A program made the position numbers and the translations under genes. A DNA stretch of 64,000 nucleotides from Macrostomum hystrix (taxonomy: Eukaryota; Platyhelminthes; Macrostomidae): assembly GCA_950097015.1 (NCBI GenBank), contig CATNEN010000025.1, positions 5,756,001 through 5,820,000 on the forward strand. Reading direction: 5' to 3'. Positions 20,102-32,310 of this stretch are shown piece by piece. Numbering within the stretch: the first letter of the stretch is position 1; every line of letters begins with the position of its first letter. The notes beneath the pieces are model-generated. The model did not search any database. It had not been told where the DNA came from and was given only the letters and a program-made list of their open reading frames with translations.

Positions 20102-23100
20102 CTAGACGACCTTCTTGAACAGCGGCATGATGACCAGGATGATGAGTGTAGACGCAGATGCAGCCACCAGGAACAGCCAGAACAGCAGGCGGTCAACAAT
20201 GAAGGCCAGCATTCGCCAATCGTTGATGAGCAGCTGGGCGGCCTCATCCTCAGCCTGCCTGCGGATCAGGTATCGCAGGTGGCGCTGCATCTGATCGTAC
20301 TGCCGGTAGCGCCTGTCCGCTTCCAGCTTGGTCGACTTTCCGCCGTTCGCCTCTTCTGTATCCATGGCAACATCGCGACGCGACTCCTCGTAGCGCTGAC
20401 GCCGTCGATTGGCTTTGCGCTGGTAGCGAGCCACCGAGGACATGCACAGCAGGGGCGCCAGATGGTCGAACAGGAGGCCGCGAAGTCGGCCCGGCACCGG
20501 GCGGTCGTTCGGCCCGACGTGGTGCAGGTGGAGAACGAAAACCGTCAGGACGATGGACAGCGACGTGGTTGACATGGTTACCGTCAAGTAGATGCCTTAG
20601 GAGTTCATTGGATGGGATAATTACTAAAGCAACAGGATGCAGAGCAAAAAAATACATTGAGCATCTGGTTGTATTGAGGGCCGGTGGCACAGCGTTTAAC
20701 GCGTTTGCCTCTCGCACCAAGGTCCCTAAGTTCGATTCCGGGGCGAGGCCGCATTCATTTGGGGCGCAGCCGCGGAGAGAAGGCTTCGGGGCTTGTCGTA
20801 CAATTTACGCCCTTGATAGCCAACCTCCAAGGCACACTGGCTAACGATGAGAAAGTCAGGGCAGATGTACACACTTATGTGAGTGTGCCTGTGTACAGTA
20901 TCTGTGTGCCGTTTGTGCTCAGGAGTCAGCGAAATGGGCAGAATTGCCTCCTCGCTGGCTGCGGGTCTAGTGTCACCAAATGATGTGACATTGCCCGCAG
21001 CCCAGGATTACAGTCTATGGGCTGGGGACGCCACACCCACCCTCATTTATCTATTTAACAGCTGGGTGAACTGAAGCAATGCAGAGTTAAGTGTCTTACT
21101 AAAGCACACACAAGTGGGAGTCGGGAATCGAACCCCCGACATTCAAGTCGTGAGTCCGACTGACCCTCTGACCCTCTAGCAGCAGGCTATTTAGCCTTTT
21201 AACTATTTTCCCCAAATCGAGAGTTTTGAGTCCGTACTCAAGCAGTAGTTGAGACTAGCGGCCAACACAGACTCACCAATAAGTGGGACAAACTCGCTGG
21301 TAGCCGGCATGTTCTCAGCAATGAGCAGCATGAACACTGAGAAGGCCAGCAGCACGGTGATGCCCAGGGTGATCTTCTCGCCTGAGTCCGGTGGCAGCCA
21401 GAAGCCCAGTAGGCTGAGCACAGTCAGCCACAGGCAGGGGAAAATTATGTTGAACAGGTAGTACAGGGTGCGGCGCTGGATTACAATGTGGAACTTGATG
21501 TCCGGGTAGGGCACTGGACTGATGGGATACACGGTCTGAAAGGGTTCAGTTAGTGCAGCACGGATATTGACAACAGCTATAGCTACAGCTACAACTCCTA
21601 GAAACCCTCTCACTACCTGTCATCTCGCTTCCCTACCTGTCATCTCCCTTCCCTACCTGTCATCTCCCTTCCCTACCTGTCATCTCCCTTCCCTACCTAG
21701 CAATCATCTCCCTTCCCTACCTGTCATCTCCCTTCCCTACCTGTCATCTCCCTTCCCTACCTGTCATCTCTCTTCCCTACCTGTCATCTCCCTTCCCTAC
21801 CTGTCATCTCCCTTCCCTACCTGTCATCTCGCTTCCCTACCTGTCATCTCCCTTCCCTACCTGTCATCTCGCTTCCCTACCTGTCATCTCCCTTCCCTAC
21901 CTGTCATCTCCCTTCCCTACCTGTCATCTCCCTTCCCTACCTGTCATCTCCCTTCCCTACCTGTCATCTCCCTTCCCTACCTGTCATCTCGCTTCCCTAC
22001 CTGTCATCTCCCTTCCCTACCTGTCATCTCGCTTCCCTACCTGTCATCTCCCTTCCCTACCTGTCATCTCCCTTCCCTACCTGTCATCTCCCTTCCCTAC
22101 CTGTCATCTCCCTTCCCTACCTGTCATCTCCCTTCCCTACCTGTCATCTCCCTTCCCTACCTGTCATCTCCCTTCCCTACCTGTCATCTCCCTTCCCTAC
22201 CTGTCATCTCGCTTCCCTACCTGTCATCTCCCTTCCCTACCTGTCATCTCCCTTCCCTACCTGTCATCTCCCTTCCCTACCTGTCATCTCCCTTCCCTAC
22301 CTGCCATCTCCCTTCCCTACCTGTCATCTCCCTTCCCTACCTGTCATCTCCCTTCCCTACCTGTCATCTCCCTTCCCTACCTGTCATCTCCCTTCCCTAC
22401 CTGTCATCCCCCTACCTCTCTCATCTCGCTCACAATCATCTCCTACCTCTCCACCTGTCTCCAAACTCAAACCCGTCTCCCCATCCCTGGCCGAGTTAGC
22501 CTCAGTAATTGAGCAAAAAAGCCGCTCGCCTCCTGCCTGTCAACGTCCACCCGCAGCAGGTTCCATTCGCCGCTCTGCACATAGTTGGCAAAGTCCACCT
22601 CCTCCCGCCTGAAAAGATAAATAAATAAATAAAATCGCGCATTTCTACTGATAGTAGGCTTAAAAGTGCATTGCTTACTTTTTAGTGATATTGACTTGAT
22701 AGCCGTCGTAGGTCCACGAGCCAAATTTCATAGTGCAAACCTGATCGTCGAACGGGAAATAGGTGATGTCAATCTTGCAGGTGGATCTCAACTTGGCTGG
22801 CGGTGGCCAGAACACCGTCCCATTGCAGTCAACCATCGCCTTGCTCTGCATGTAGCCAGTGGTGAAGTCGTCAGCACTGCATGGCGGAGACGCGAGCCGG
22901 ATATTTCACAAGCTGGATAATTCACAAGCTGGATATTTCACAAGCTGGATAATTCACAAGTTGGATATTTCACAAGCTGGATATTTCACAAGCTGGATAT
23001 TTCACAAGCTGGATATTTCACAAGTTGGATATTTCACAAGCTGGATATTTCACAAGCTGGATATTTCACAAGCTGGATATTTCACAAGCTGGATATTTCA

Positions 23101-26100
23101 CAAGCTGGATATTTCACAAGCTGGATAATTCACAAGTTGGATATTTCACAAGCTGGATATTTCACAAGCTGGATATTTCACAAGCTGGATATTTCACAAG
23201 CTGGATATTTCACAAGCTGGATATTTCACAAGCTGGATAATTCACAAGCTGGATATTTCACAAGCTGGATATTTCACAAGCTGGATAATTCACAAGCTGG
23301 ATATTTCACAAGCTAGATAATTCACAAGCTAGATATTTCACAAGCTGGATAATTCACAAGCTGGATAATTCACAAGCTGGATAATTCACAAGCTGGATAA
23401 TTCACAAGCTGGATATTTCACAAGCTAGATAATTCTCAAGCTGGATAATTCACAAGCTGGATAATTCACAAGCTGGATATTTCACAAGCTGGATATTTCA
23501 CAAGCTGGATATTTCACAAGCTGGATAATTCACAAGCTGCATAATTCACAAGCTGGATATTTCACAAGCTGGATATTTCACACGCTGCATATTTCACAAG
23601 CTGGATATTTCTCAAGCTGGATAATTCACAAGCTGGATAATTCACAAGCTGGATATTTCACAAGCTGGATATTTCACAAGCTGGATATTTCACAAGCTGG
23701 ATATTTCACAAGCTGGACATTTCACAAGCTGGATATTTCACACGCAGCATATTTCACAAGCTGGATATTTCTCAAGCTGGATAATTCACAAGCTGGATAA
23801 TTCACAAGCTGGATAATTCACAAGCTGGATATTTCTCAAGCTGGATAATTCGCAAGCTGGATAATTCACAAGCTGGATATTTCACAAGCTGGATATTTCA
23901 CAAGCTGGATATTTCACAAGCTGGATAATTCACAAGCTGCATAATTCACAAGCTGGATATTTCACAAGCCGGATATTTCACACGCTGCATATTTCACAAG
24001 CTGGATATTTCTCAAGCTGGATAATTCACAAGCTGGATAATTCACAAGCTGGATATTTCACAAGCTGGATATTTCACAAGCTGGATATTTCACAAGCTGG
24101 ACATTTCACAAGCTGGATATTTCACAAGCTGGATATTTCACAAGCTGGACATTTCACAAGCTGGATATTTCACAAGCTGGATAATTCACAAGCTGGATAT
24201 TTCTCAAGCTGGATAATTCACAAGCTGGATAATTCGGAAGCTGGATATTTCACAAGCTGGATATTTCACAAGCTGGATATTTCACAAGCTGGATAATTCA
24301 CAAGCTGCATAATTCACAAGCTGGATAATTCACAAGCTGCATAATTCACAAGCTGGATATTTCACAAGCTGGATATTTCACAAGCTGGATAATTCACAAG
24401 CTGCATAATTCACAAGCTGGATATTTCACAAGCTGGATATTTTAAAAGCTTTTACCCCAACTAAAATATATTCTTCTTTCTAATCCTCTGGTACGGCAGG
24501 AAACACAAATATTTTTGTGCCCTTGAGCGGTTCGACTGAAACAGTTCGGCTCACAAACGCTTTGGATATTGATAGATCGCCCCATTGGAAAAAATTGGTT
24601 GGCAATCGATCAAACCTAATATCCTATGGGATCTAGAACGGATGGGAGAATTGATAGACAGAAGGGAAATCAGGACACTGGGATTATTCGTCTTAAAATT
24701 TTGCGTGTCGCATTCTAAGAAAGATCTTCAATAGACTATTATTTACTATTCCTATTGTGCTGCTGTGAAAATCTAACTACGCTTGTCTTCCCGTCAAAAT
24801 TTATTAGATGCTAGATAAACTGATTCAGCAATGTACTGAGAAATGTGCGAATATACGCTTCAATGTTACTTTCGTGTTGCAATATTTATTAACATCTGTA
24901 TAATATCACACCAGTCTCACCTGTTGTACAGCACAATGTCACACCAGTATCACCTGTTGTACAGCACAATATCACACCAGTCTCACCTGTTGTACAGCAC
25001 AATATCACACCAGTCTCACCTGTTGTACAGCACAATATCACACCAGTATCACCTGTTGTACAGCACAATGTCACACCAGTCTCACCTGTTGTACAGCACA
25101 ATATCACACCAGTGTCACCTGTTGTACAGCACAATATCACACCAGTCTCACCTGTTGTACAGCACAATGTCACACCAGACTCACCTGTTGTACAGCACAA
25201 TGTCTGGCAGCCAAATCTTCTGGCAGGGCACCCGCAGTACCTGCAGTCCGTTGTAATCATTGGGGTCCCAGTGCAGTCGTTCGTCGTGCCACTCCTGCCG
25301 GTTCGTGAATATCCAATTGTACTTTAACAGCAGAATGACCGCAGGATACCCACACTACTGTTAGTAATAGTGTACTGATGTGAGTTATCTAGCTGGCCAA
25401 ATAAAGATGGCAGCTCGCTTTAAAGCAAATCTCTCACCTGCTCAAGCCAGACATTGGTAGTGAGCACCTGGTTTACTTCGTCCTGAAATAAAGTAAAGTT
25501 TCGTCAATGAGCAGTTAGAAATGAGCAGTTAGATGGACAAACCAGTGGAGTTGACTGTATTGCTCAGGCAAAGCTTTGGCTTCAGCTCAGCTAGGCATCT
25601 AGCGGATTCGAAAGAAATTCTCACTCATCTACCTTTCTGTGGTTCCTCTCACTGCCATTTCATCCCACTCTCCTAATCTCCCACAGAGCAGTGGGTGCCC
25701 GCTGTGAGTAGCCGCCTACCAGCCTATTTGGCCAGCCTTTGTGTGCTCAATGAGTTATTTGGACTGTGTGAGCACACCTGTTCGGTTCAGAAGCATTCCG
25801 TGCCTGTGCTACTGAAGTATGAGAATGAATATTGGGATACTCACAGACAGAAAATATAATTTCAGGCTATTGAATTTACATCATGTGTTTCACCGTCTGT
25901 TGAACTCCCACGCTCTCCCACTCTCAGAATATCCCACTCTCCTAATCTCCCACTCTCCTAATCTCCCACACTCCTAATCTCCCACTCTCCTAATCTCCCA
26001 CTCTCCTAATCTCCCACTCTCCTAATCTCCCACTCTCCTAATCTCCCACACTCCTAATCTCCCACTTTCCTAATCTCCCACTCTCCTAATCTCCCACTCT

Positions 26101-27773
26101 CCTAATCTCCCACTCTCCTAATCTCCCACTCTCCTAATCTCCCACTCTCCTAATCTCCCACTCTCCTAATCTCCCACTCTCCTAATCTCCCACTCTCCTA
26201 ATCTCCCACTTTCCTAATCTCCCACTCTCCTAATCTCCCACTCTCCTAATCTCCCACTCTCCTAATCTCCCACTCTCCTAATCTCCCACTCTCCTAATCT
26301 CCCACTCTCCTAATCTCCCACACTCCTAATCTTCCACTCTCCGAGGCTTCCAACGGTCCTAATCTCCCACTCTCTTAATCTCCAAATCTCCCACACTTTG
26401 AATCTCCTAATCTCCCACCCTACTACTTCCCCCCTCTCATAGTCTCCCACTCTCCACCGTCTGTGAGATCACATCCGCAGCCAATCACAGTGCTGGCTTG
26501 GGCCAACCAACCATATCCGTGATGAGGATGAGCGCAAAGCCGAACTTCACCATAACCTGGCTGGAGGCGTTGAGCACTGGTCTCACGGCTGAGTCGTATC
26601 CGGCCAGAAGCTGTCTCAACAGTGCCTGCTCATCGGGCTCGGGTCCTCCAGTTTTTTTGGGAAATGGATAGAATAGGATAGCTATGTAATAATGATCCCA
26701 ATGGACATACTCACCAACTGGGAGATCTGAATTAGTGCTATCTGAAATCTGACTTCCACCGTGTTCCTAGCGTTAATGGTTGGCCTGGAGGCGGAGTCGT
26801 AGTTCTTCATTAGCGACGCCAACAGGCGCTGCTCGTCTGTGTTGCCATGCGGCTGCTGCTGGCTACTCGCCGGCATAACGCTTAGCAACAGCATAGCAAC
26901 CAGAATTGTGAAGTCACGGGGCATGCTTTTTATCAGGGCAATCTGTCTACTATCGAATCCAGAGAATTTAGGGACTTTATCCCACACCGCATAAACTGGC
27001 CTCTCACCCACCAGTCATTGGCGGAGAGAGCTGGCGGGTTTGGGGAATCGAATTTGCATGAATTTGGCACTGCTTGACGTACCGCCAAATCCGGATTGGG
27101 GAGTACCGCAGACAGGGAAGAGATTTGACCACTGTGAAACTGACTGTGCTGCCGCCACTGCTGTTGCTGCTTAACCGGCAAAATGAGAGGAGACAAAGGA
27201 AAGTGGAAGAGTGGCATGGGAGAGTGGGAGAGTGGGAGAGTGGACAGTGGGAGAGTGGAAAGTGGAGAGTGGGAGAGTGGGAGAGTGGAGAGTGGAGAGT
27301 GGGAGAGTGGAGAGTGGGACAGTGGGAGAGTGGGAGAGTGGGGGAGTATGAGATTGTATGTGTGATGTACTAGTGTTATTTAAGCCGCCAAAATGCCACA
27401 ATTTCATGTTTTTGTTTAGGTCGAAGGTTCATGGCAAGCCGAGTTATTTTTGGTCATGTTTATCGCTTAGATCCAATCATCGTTGATCCATGCATATCGT
27501 TTGATTTATAATTTTTTAAAATCTTGTTTGTTTTAACGGATAAATGGCTTGATAAAATCAGATTTCGTGGGGATATTTTTTGTCGGGTTGTGCCTGGGTA
27601 CCGATTGTTGAATTATGAATAGAGCTGTATTGCTTGAACTTACCTGTTGGTCCTTGCCAATCGCTGGTGGAATTGACCAAGAATTTGTGCTCAACACCGG
27701 TCAGCTTGCAACCGCATGGTCTCAAAGTTGCTCCTAGAAGCAGCAGGAGCTGCAGCAGCAATCTCTGCCGCAT
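20102..27773 (-). CDS. Nicotinic acetylcholine receptor-type Cys-loop subunit (non-alpha), two alternative 5' ends
   Basis: Shared exons: 25438..25482 (45 nt, [15 protein letters not shown]), 25185..25294 ([10 protein letters not shown] to LPDIVLYN), 22679..22876 ([15 protein letters not shown], the Cys loop), 22608 to 22551 or 22473 (VQSGEWNLL), 21277..21535 (M1, and M2 with [20 protein letters not shown]) and 20102..20595 (M3, cytoplasmic loop, M4, stop). Two starts feed the 45-nt exon in phase 0. One is 26715..26924 (ATG, signal peptide [20 protein letters not shown]). The other is 27644..27773 (signal peptide [14 protein letters not shown]) plus 26512..26645. Protein length is about 457 aa with the first start and shorter 22.5-kb exon. 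The Glu before M2 (GEK) fits a cation channel. No vicinal Cys pair was seen in loop C, so it is probably a structural subunit. Junction phases agree everywhere; the 3' end of the 22.5-kb exon is unresolved. Introns are mostly minisatellite. Confidence 0.93.
20678..20985 (+). mobile_element. tRNA-derived SINE, family 2 (copy b) in receptor intron
   Basis: The head ggtggcacagcgtttaacgc with B-box-like ttcgattccgg is followed by the family body. It lies in the intron between the M1-M2 exon and the M3-M4 exon, antisense to the gene. Confidence 0.83.
20986..21192 (-). mobile_element. SINE family 1 (copy b), adjoining SINE family 2
   Basis: Shares ggggacgccacacccacc, cagctgggtgaactgaagca and gggaatcgaacccccgac with the other family 1 copies; the outer body is lost. 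It abuts the family 2 copy tail to head in the same receptor intron. Confidence 0.8.
21606..22408. repeat. 20-bp minisatellite, about 40 copies, in receptor intron
   Basis: Unit cttccctacctgtcatctcc with rare g/c change. It fills most of the intron upstream of the M1-M2 exon, ending about 70 bp from its acceptor. Purine/pyrimidine asymmetry is strong. Confidence 0.97.
22903..24452. repeat. 16-bp minisatellite, about 96 copies, in receptor intron
   Basis: Unit ttcacaagctggatat with a/t and scattered variants. It begins only about 27 bp upstream of the acceptor of the Cys-loop exon, so the branch-point region lies in or next to the array. Confidence 0.97.
24902..25195. repeat. 33-bp minisatellite made from an exon end and its splice donor
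   Basis: About nine units. Each unit, on the minus strand, holds ATTGTGCTGTACAACAG|GTGAG, the last coding bases of exon 25185..25294 followed by its donor. Only the first donor (25184) can be used without reading through the in-frame TGA of GTGAGT; the rest are decoy donors inside the intron. Confidence 0.92.
25905..26400. repeat. 16-bp minisatellite in receptor intron
   Basis: Unit ctcccactctcctaat, about 27 copies with decaying edges, between exon 26512..26645 and the 45-nt exon. Strongly pyrimidine-rich on the plus strand. Confidence 0.95.
27210..27345. repeat. Short gagagtgg-type repeat
   Basis: Irregular tandem gagagtgg/gggagagt units, on the complementary purine side of the pattern at 25905..26400. 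It lies between the two alternative first exons of the receptor gene. Confidence 0.88.
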
Positions 27774-28209
27774 TCCTTGATCCTAATGTCTTGAGTATTC
27801 GCTAAAATCTTCCCAGTCTCACAACTCAAATTATCCCCCTTAGCTGAGTTATGTGCTCAGCATTTATAGAAGAGCTCTGTAATATCATTAGTGTTCAGCA
27901 TCTGTTTGATTGAGCTCTCTATGCTCAACTTGTCAGACTATATGCATTTGCTAAATTTGATAAAAGTATTTCCGCTTTAAGCAGTCCCTCTTGCGATATT
28001 GATTGCTTTTTTGTCAGTCGGATTGCTGACATGATGCATATTGTCCCAACTGAGATTGCAGCTTTTTAACGATTATTAAAGATTCTTAATATCGGATATC
28101 TTTCTAGCTAGGACTACTATAAGTAGTGTAGTGGCCCCCAAAGACATATTCAAATTACAGCTTAAATTGTTTTAAATAATCTTACAATGATTAAAAAGAA
28201 TAATTTATT

Positions 28210-28330
28210 ACTAATCTGATCGGGTCAGATGTGCATCTTATCGTAGCTGGTTCCAGTAAAGTCCGTGAATCGAACCCCCGACCTTCTAGTCGGGACTCCG
28301 ACGCTCCAACCAATGTGCTAAAACCTCCTA
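28210..28330 (-). mobile_element. SINE family 1 fragment (copy c)
   Basis: Keeps the tRNA-like head on the minus strand (ggttggagcgtcggagtccc, gggttcgattcacgg) and a little body. Confidence 0.72.
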
Positions 28331-28419
28331 GCCTAAAGCTAGTATGCAAGGGCTATCCCAAAAATAAGCTCCAAAATTATTCATTCCTGAATCGATATGT
28401 CTATGGCATTAAGTCAAAC

Positions 28420-28880
28420 GGCTTCGTTTGCAAAGGATTTACACTAGAATCCCCACAACATCAGAGATTTATGAAGAGCTTGGACAAGTTCTGAAAGAAT
28501 ATTCTCCATCAAGAAGCATATCTCCTTGAAGGTGATACACATCGCCTTCTTTGACATCCATGGGGTCCTGGTGGACTAGCCAGTGCCAATCGTCACCAAG
28601 GTGAATGCAGAATATTACCGATGGGTACTGCAAGAAAAATTGGGGCCCGCCAGCAGGAAAATGCGACCTGGTTTGCTGGAGAAAGACGTGATTTTAGACT
28701 TCCCAGAATGAAGGACAGTCTTCGTGGTCAACATTTTGCCTCTGTGGAGCAGATTAACAGCAATGCTTCATCAGCTTTGCGGCATCTGGCAACCGTAAAC
28801 TAGTGTACATAGCAATGAAGACACGGAAGAAAGATTGCTTACCATGATTGAATGGTCATTGCCAAAATGGATGCATCTGC
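28420..28880 (+). pseudogene. mariner-type transposase relic
   Basis: The plus strand encodes KVIHIAFFDIHGVLVD, a stop, then VTKVNAEYYRWVLQEKL (28530..28680). In the next frame it encodes LPRMKDSLRGQHFASVEQIN (28700..28760). These match the mariner core around the second catalytic Asp (FFD) and its C-terminal part. The segment with the third catalytic residue appears deleted between them. It is inactive. Confidence 0.75.
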
Positions 28881-29010
28881 GATTTACTAAAGCAACTGTA
28901 CTTGTGTACTACAGAAGGATTAACTAATTAGCATGATTAAGAATAAGGAATATAATTTAGTGTGCATTGTTCTGTGAGTTGAACATGTTGACGTGACTTT
29001 CCATCGCGAG

Positions 29011-30097
29011 TCATAACTCGGCAGTTCCCAGCTGCCTTTCAACATGGTCGGCGTCTCCCTGGCCAGACGGTGCCGCCCGATATCGCCGACACGGCGGACA
29101 GACGCCGGCGCGAAATTGGCGCGCGAACAGCGCGAACAGGGCTACGCTGAGGATTAGCAGGCCGACGCAAGCCGCTGGCAACAGCGGCTGGGAGCCGCTC
29201 ATCGACTTGACGAGCTCCGGGCGAAGGCAGGCCGACAGTGTCATCAACAGCAGCGACAGCAGCGAAGCCAGCGTCAGGTAGCGGCTGCCGTGCAGCAGGG
29301 CTAGCAGGAGGTCCGGGCCAGAGTCGGGGAACAGGGGCCGCTTGCACAGGTCGCAGAGACGGCCTTGGCGGCTTTCGAAAGTCTGCGGACAGTGGCGCCA
29401 AAATGCTTTGGAACAGAATGTCTTAGCGCGGATGATTTGAGGACAATTATCCCACTAACGGTTGTGAAACTAAAATGCTCATCAGAGAAATTCACTTTGT
29501 TTCAATCTTCATCAACTAAAATATATTCATTTTCAAACACTGTCGCAGATATAAAAAATACTCAAGCACGACATAAGGAATATCCTCACATTCCACAACA
29601 CTCCCATCAACAATATCCCCATTGTCCAACACTCCCTCAACAATATCCCATTCTCCAACACTCCCATCAACAATATCCCCATTGTCCAACACTCCCTCAA
29701 CAATATCCCATTCTTCAACACTCCCATCAACAATATCCCCATTCTTCAACACTCCCATCAACAATATCCCATTCTCTAACACTCCCCTCAACAATATCCC
29801 ATTCTTCAACACTCCCATCAACAATATCCCCATTGTCCAACACCCCCTCAACAATATCCCATTCTTCAACACTCCCATCAACAATATCCCCATTCCCACC
29901 TGCAGGCAGTGGAAGCACATGAATCCCACGGTTCCCACACTGCAGCTGCATTCCAGCTGGAAGAGGGCATTCGGCGTGCCGCCGCAGGTCACGGCACGCA
30001 GGAAGCCGCAGAGGCCGCCGTCGACCTCCGCCTTGGACTGCAGGCAGATTCGACAGGTCTCCGCCCCTGACGCTGAAAAATTTGACGGCGACTTCAT
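29011..30097 (-). CDS. MARCH-like RING-CH membrane E3 ubiquitin ligase (two exons)
   Basis: Exons 29900..30097 (66 codons from ATG) and 29011..29382 (123 codons plus stop) join in phase 0, giving 189 aa. The RING-CH region is ETCRICLQ ... ECSC ... GFMCFHCLQ (exon 1) and LCDLCKRPL (exon 2). The usual zinc-binding His of the C4HC3 pattern appears as Cys in FMCFHC. Two hydrophobic segments follow (YLTLASLLSLLLMTL and ACVGLLILSVALFALFA), the topology of MARCH proteins, which tag membrane proteins with ubiquitin at endosomes. A Cys/Arg-rich tail CPPCRRYR ends the protein. The intron is filled by a 30-bp minisatellite that begins within a few bases of the donor. No exact vertebrate orthologue is claimed. 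Confidence 0.78.
29590..29895. repeat. 30-bp minisatellite in the MARCH-like intron
   Basis: About ten units of caacaatatccccattgtcc followed by aacactccct, with ccca/cccc and cttc/tgtc variants. It starts at the third base or so of the intron, directly beside donor CAG|GTGGGA. Confidence 0.95.
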
Positions 30098-30239
30098 GGC
30101 GTCGAAGAAGTTGCCCCGTCCCGCAGCTCGTTTGCCGTCTTCTATTGAATGAATGCGCGTTGGATACTACTCAGAAAGCTGGACAGTAGCCTACTGCTTG
30201 TTTGCGTTGATAGACAATACTATAGAGTAGGTTCTTTAT

Positions 30240-32310
30240 GCTTCTCCACCCTGCATCTCTACTAGTTCCTTCCCTCCCTACATCTTTACTAGTTCCTACT
30301 GTCTCTCCCTGCATCTTTACTAGTTCCTTCCCTCCCTACATCTTTACTAGTTCCTACTGTCTCTCCCTGCATCTATACTAGTTCCTACTGTCTCTCCCTG
30401 CATCTCTACCAGTTCCTGTCTCTCCCTGCATCTCTACTAGTTCCTTCCCTCCCTGCATCTATACTAGTTCCTACTGTCTCTCCCTGCATCTATACTAGTT
30501 CCTACTGTCTCTCCCTGCATCTATACTAGTTCCTACTGACTCTACCTGCATTTCTACCAGTTCCTGTCTCTCCCTGCATCTCTAATAGTTCCTACTGTCT
30601 CTCCCTGCATCTATACTAGTTCCTGTCTCTCCCTGCATCTCTACTAGTTCCTGTCTCTCCCTGCATCTCTACTAGTTCCTGTCTCTCCCTGCATCTCTAC
30701 TAGTTCCTACTGTCTCTCCCTGCATCTATACTAGTTCCTACTGACTCTACCTGCATCTCTACCAGTTCCTGTCTCTCCTTGCATCTCTACTAGTTCCTGT
30801 CTCTCCCTGCATCTCTACTAGTTCCTGTCTCTCCCTGCATCTCTACTAGTTCCTGTCTCTCCCTGCATCTCTACTAGTTCCTACTGTCTCTCCCTGCATC
30901 TCTACCAGTTCCTGTCTCTCCCTGCATCTCTACTAGTTCCTGTCTCTCCCTGCATCTCTACTAGTTCCTGTCTCTCCCTGCATCTCTACTAGTTCCTGTC
31001 TCTCCCTACATCTCTACTAGTTCCTACTGTCTCTCCCTGCATCTATACTAGTTCCTACTGACTCTACCTGCATCTATACTAGTTCCTACTGTCTCTCCCT
31101 GCATCTATACTAGTTCCTACTGACTCTACCTGCATCTCTACCAGTTCCTGTCTCTCCCTGCATCTCTACTAGTTCCTACTGTCTCTCCCTGCATCTCTAC
31201 TAGTTCCTGTCTCTCCCTACATCTCTACTAGTTCCTACTGTCTCTCCCTGCATCTATACTAGTTCCTACTGACTCTACCTGCATCTCTACCAGTTCCTGT
31301 CTCTCCTTGCATCTCTACTAGTTCCTGTCTCTCCCTGCATCTCTACTAGTTCCTGTCTCTCCCTGCATCTCTACTAGTTCCTTCTCTCCCTGCATCTCTA
31401 CTAGTTCCTGTCTCTCCCTGCATCTCTACTAGTTCCTGTCTCTCCCTGCATCTCTACTAGTTCCTGTCTCTCCCTACATCTCTACTAGTTCCTACTGTCT
31501 CTCCCTGCATCTATACTAGTTCCTACTGACTCTACCTGCATCTATACTAGTTCCTACTGTCTCTCCCTGCATCTATACTAGTTCCTACTGACTCTACCTG
31601 CATCTCTACCAGTTCCTGTCTCTCCCTGCATCTCTACTAGTTCCTACTGACTCTACCTGCATCTATACTAGTTCCTACTGTCTCTCCCTGCATCTCTACT
31701 AGTTCCTACTGTCTCTCCCTGCATCTCTACTAGTTCCTGTCTCTCCCTGCATCTCTACTAGTTCCTGTCTCTCCCTACATCTCTACTAGTTCCTACTGTC
31801 TCTCCCTGCATCTATACTAGTTCCTACTGACTCTACCTGCATCTCTACTAGTTCCTGTCTCTCCCTGCATCTCTACTAGTTCCTGTCTCTCCCTGCATCT
31901 CTACTAGTTCCTTCTCTCCCTGCATCTCTACTAGTTCCTGTCTCTCCCTGCATCTCTACTAGTTGCTGTCTCTCCCTACATCTCTACTAGTTCCTACTGT
32001 CTCTCCCTGCATCTCTACTAGTTCCTACTGTCTCTCCCTGCATCTATACTAGTTCCTACTGTCTCTCCCTGCATCTCTACCAGTTCCTGTCTCTCCCTGA
32101 ATCTCTACTAGTTCCTGTCTCTCCCTGCATCTCTACTAGTTCCTGTCTCTCCCTACATCTCTACTAGTTCCTACTGTCTCTCCCTGCATCTATACTAGCT
32201 CCTACTGACTCTACCTGCATCTCTACCAGTTCCTGTCTCTCCTTGCATCTCTACTAGTTCCTGTCTCTCCCTGCATCTCTACTAGTTCCTGTCTCTCCCT
32301 ACAACTTTCC
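30240..32310. repeat. 27-31-bp minisatellite, about 2.1 kb
   Basis: Units ctctccctgcatctctacta followed by gttcctgt or gttcctactgt. Length variants alternate in higher-order blocks, for example a block near 30720-31040 that recurs near 31240-31500. Confidence 0.96.

Noticed and set aside
25294-25321. Acceptor at 25322 that would add nine residues (YNWIFTNRQ) to the receptor exon
   Set aside because: Joining at 25294 gives the canonical family run [15 protein letters not shown]; the nine extra residues would interrupt a conserved strand.
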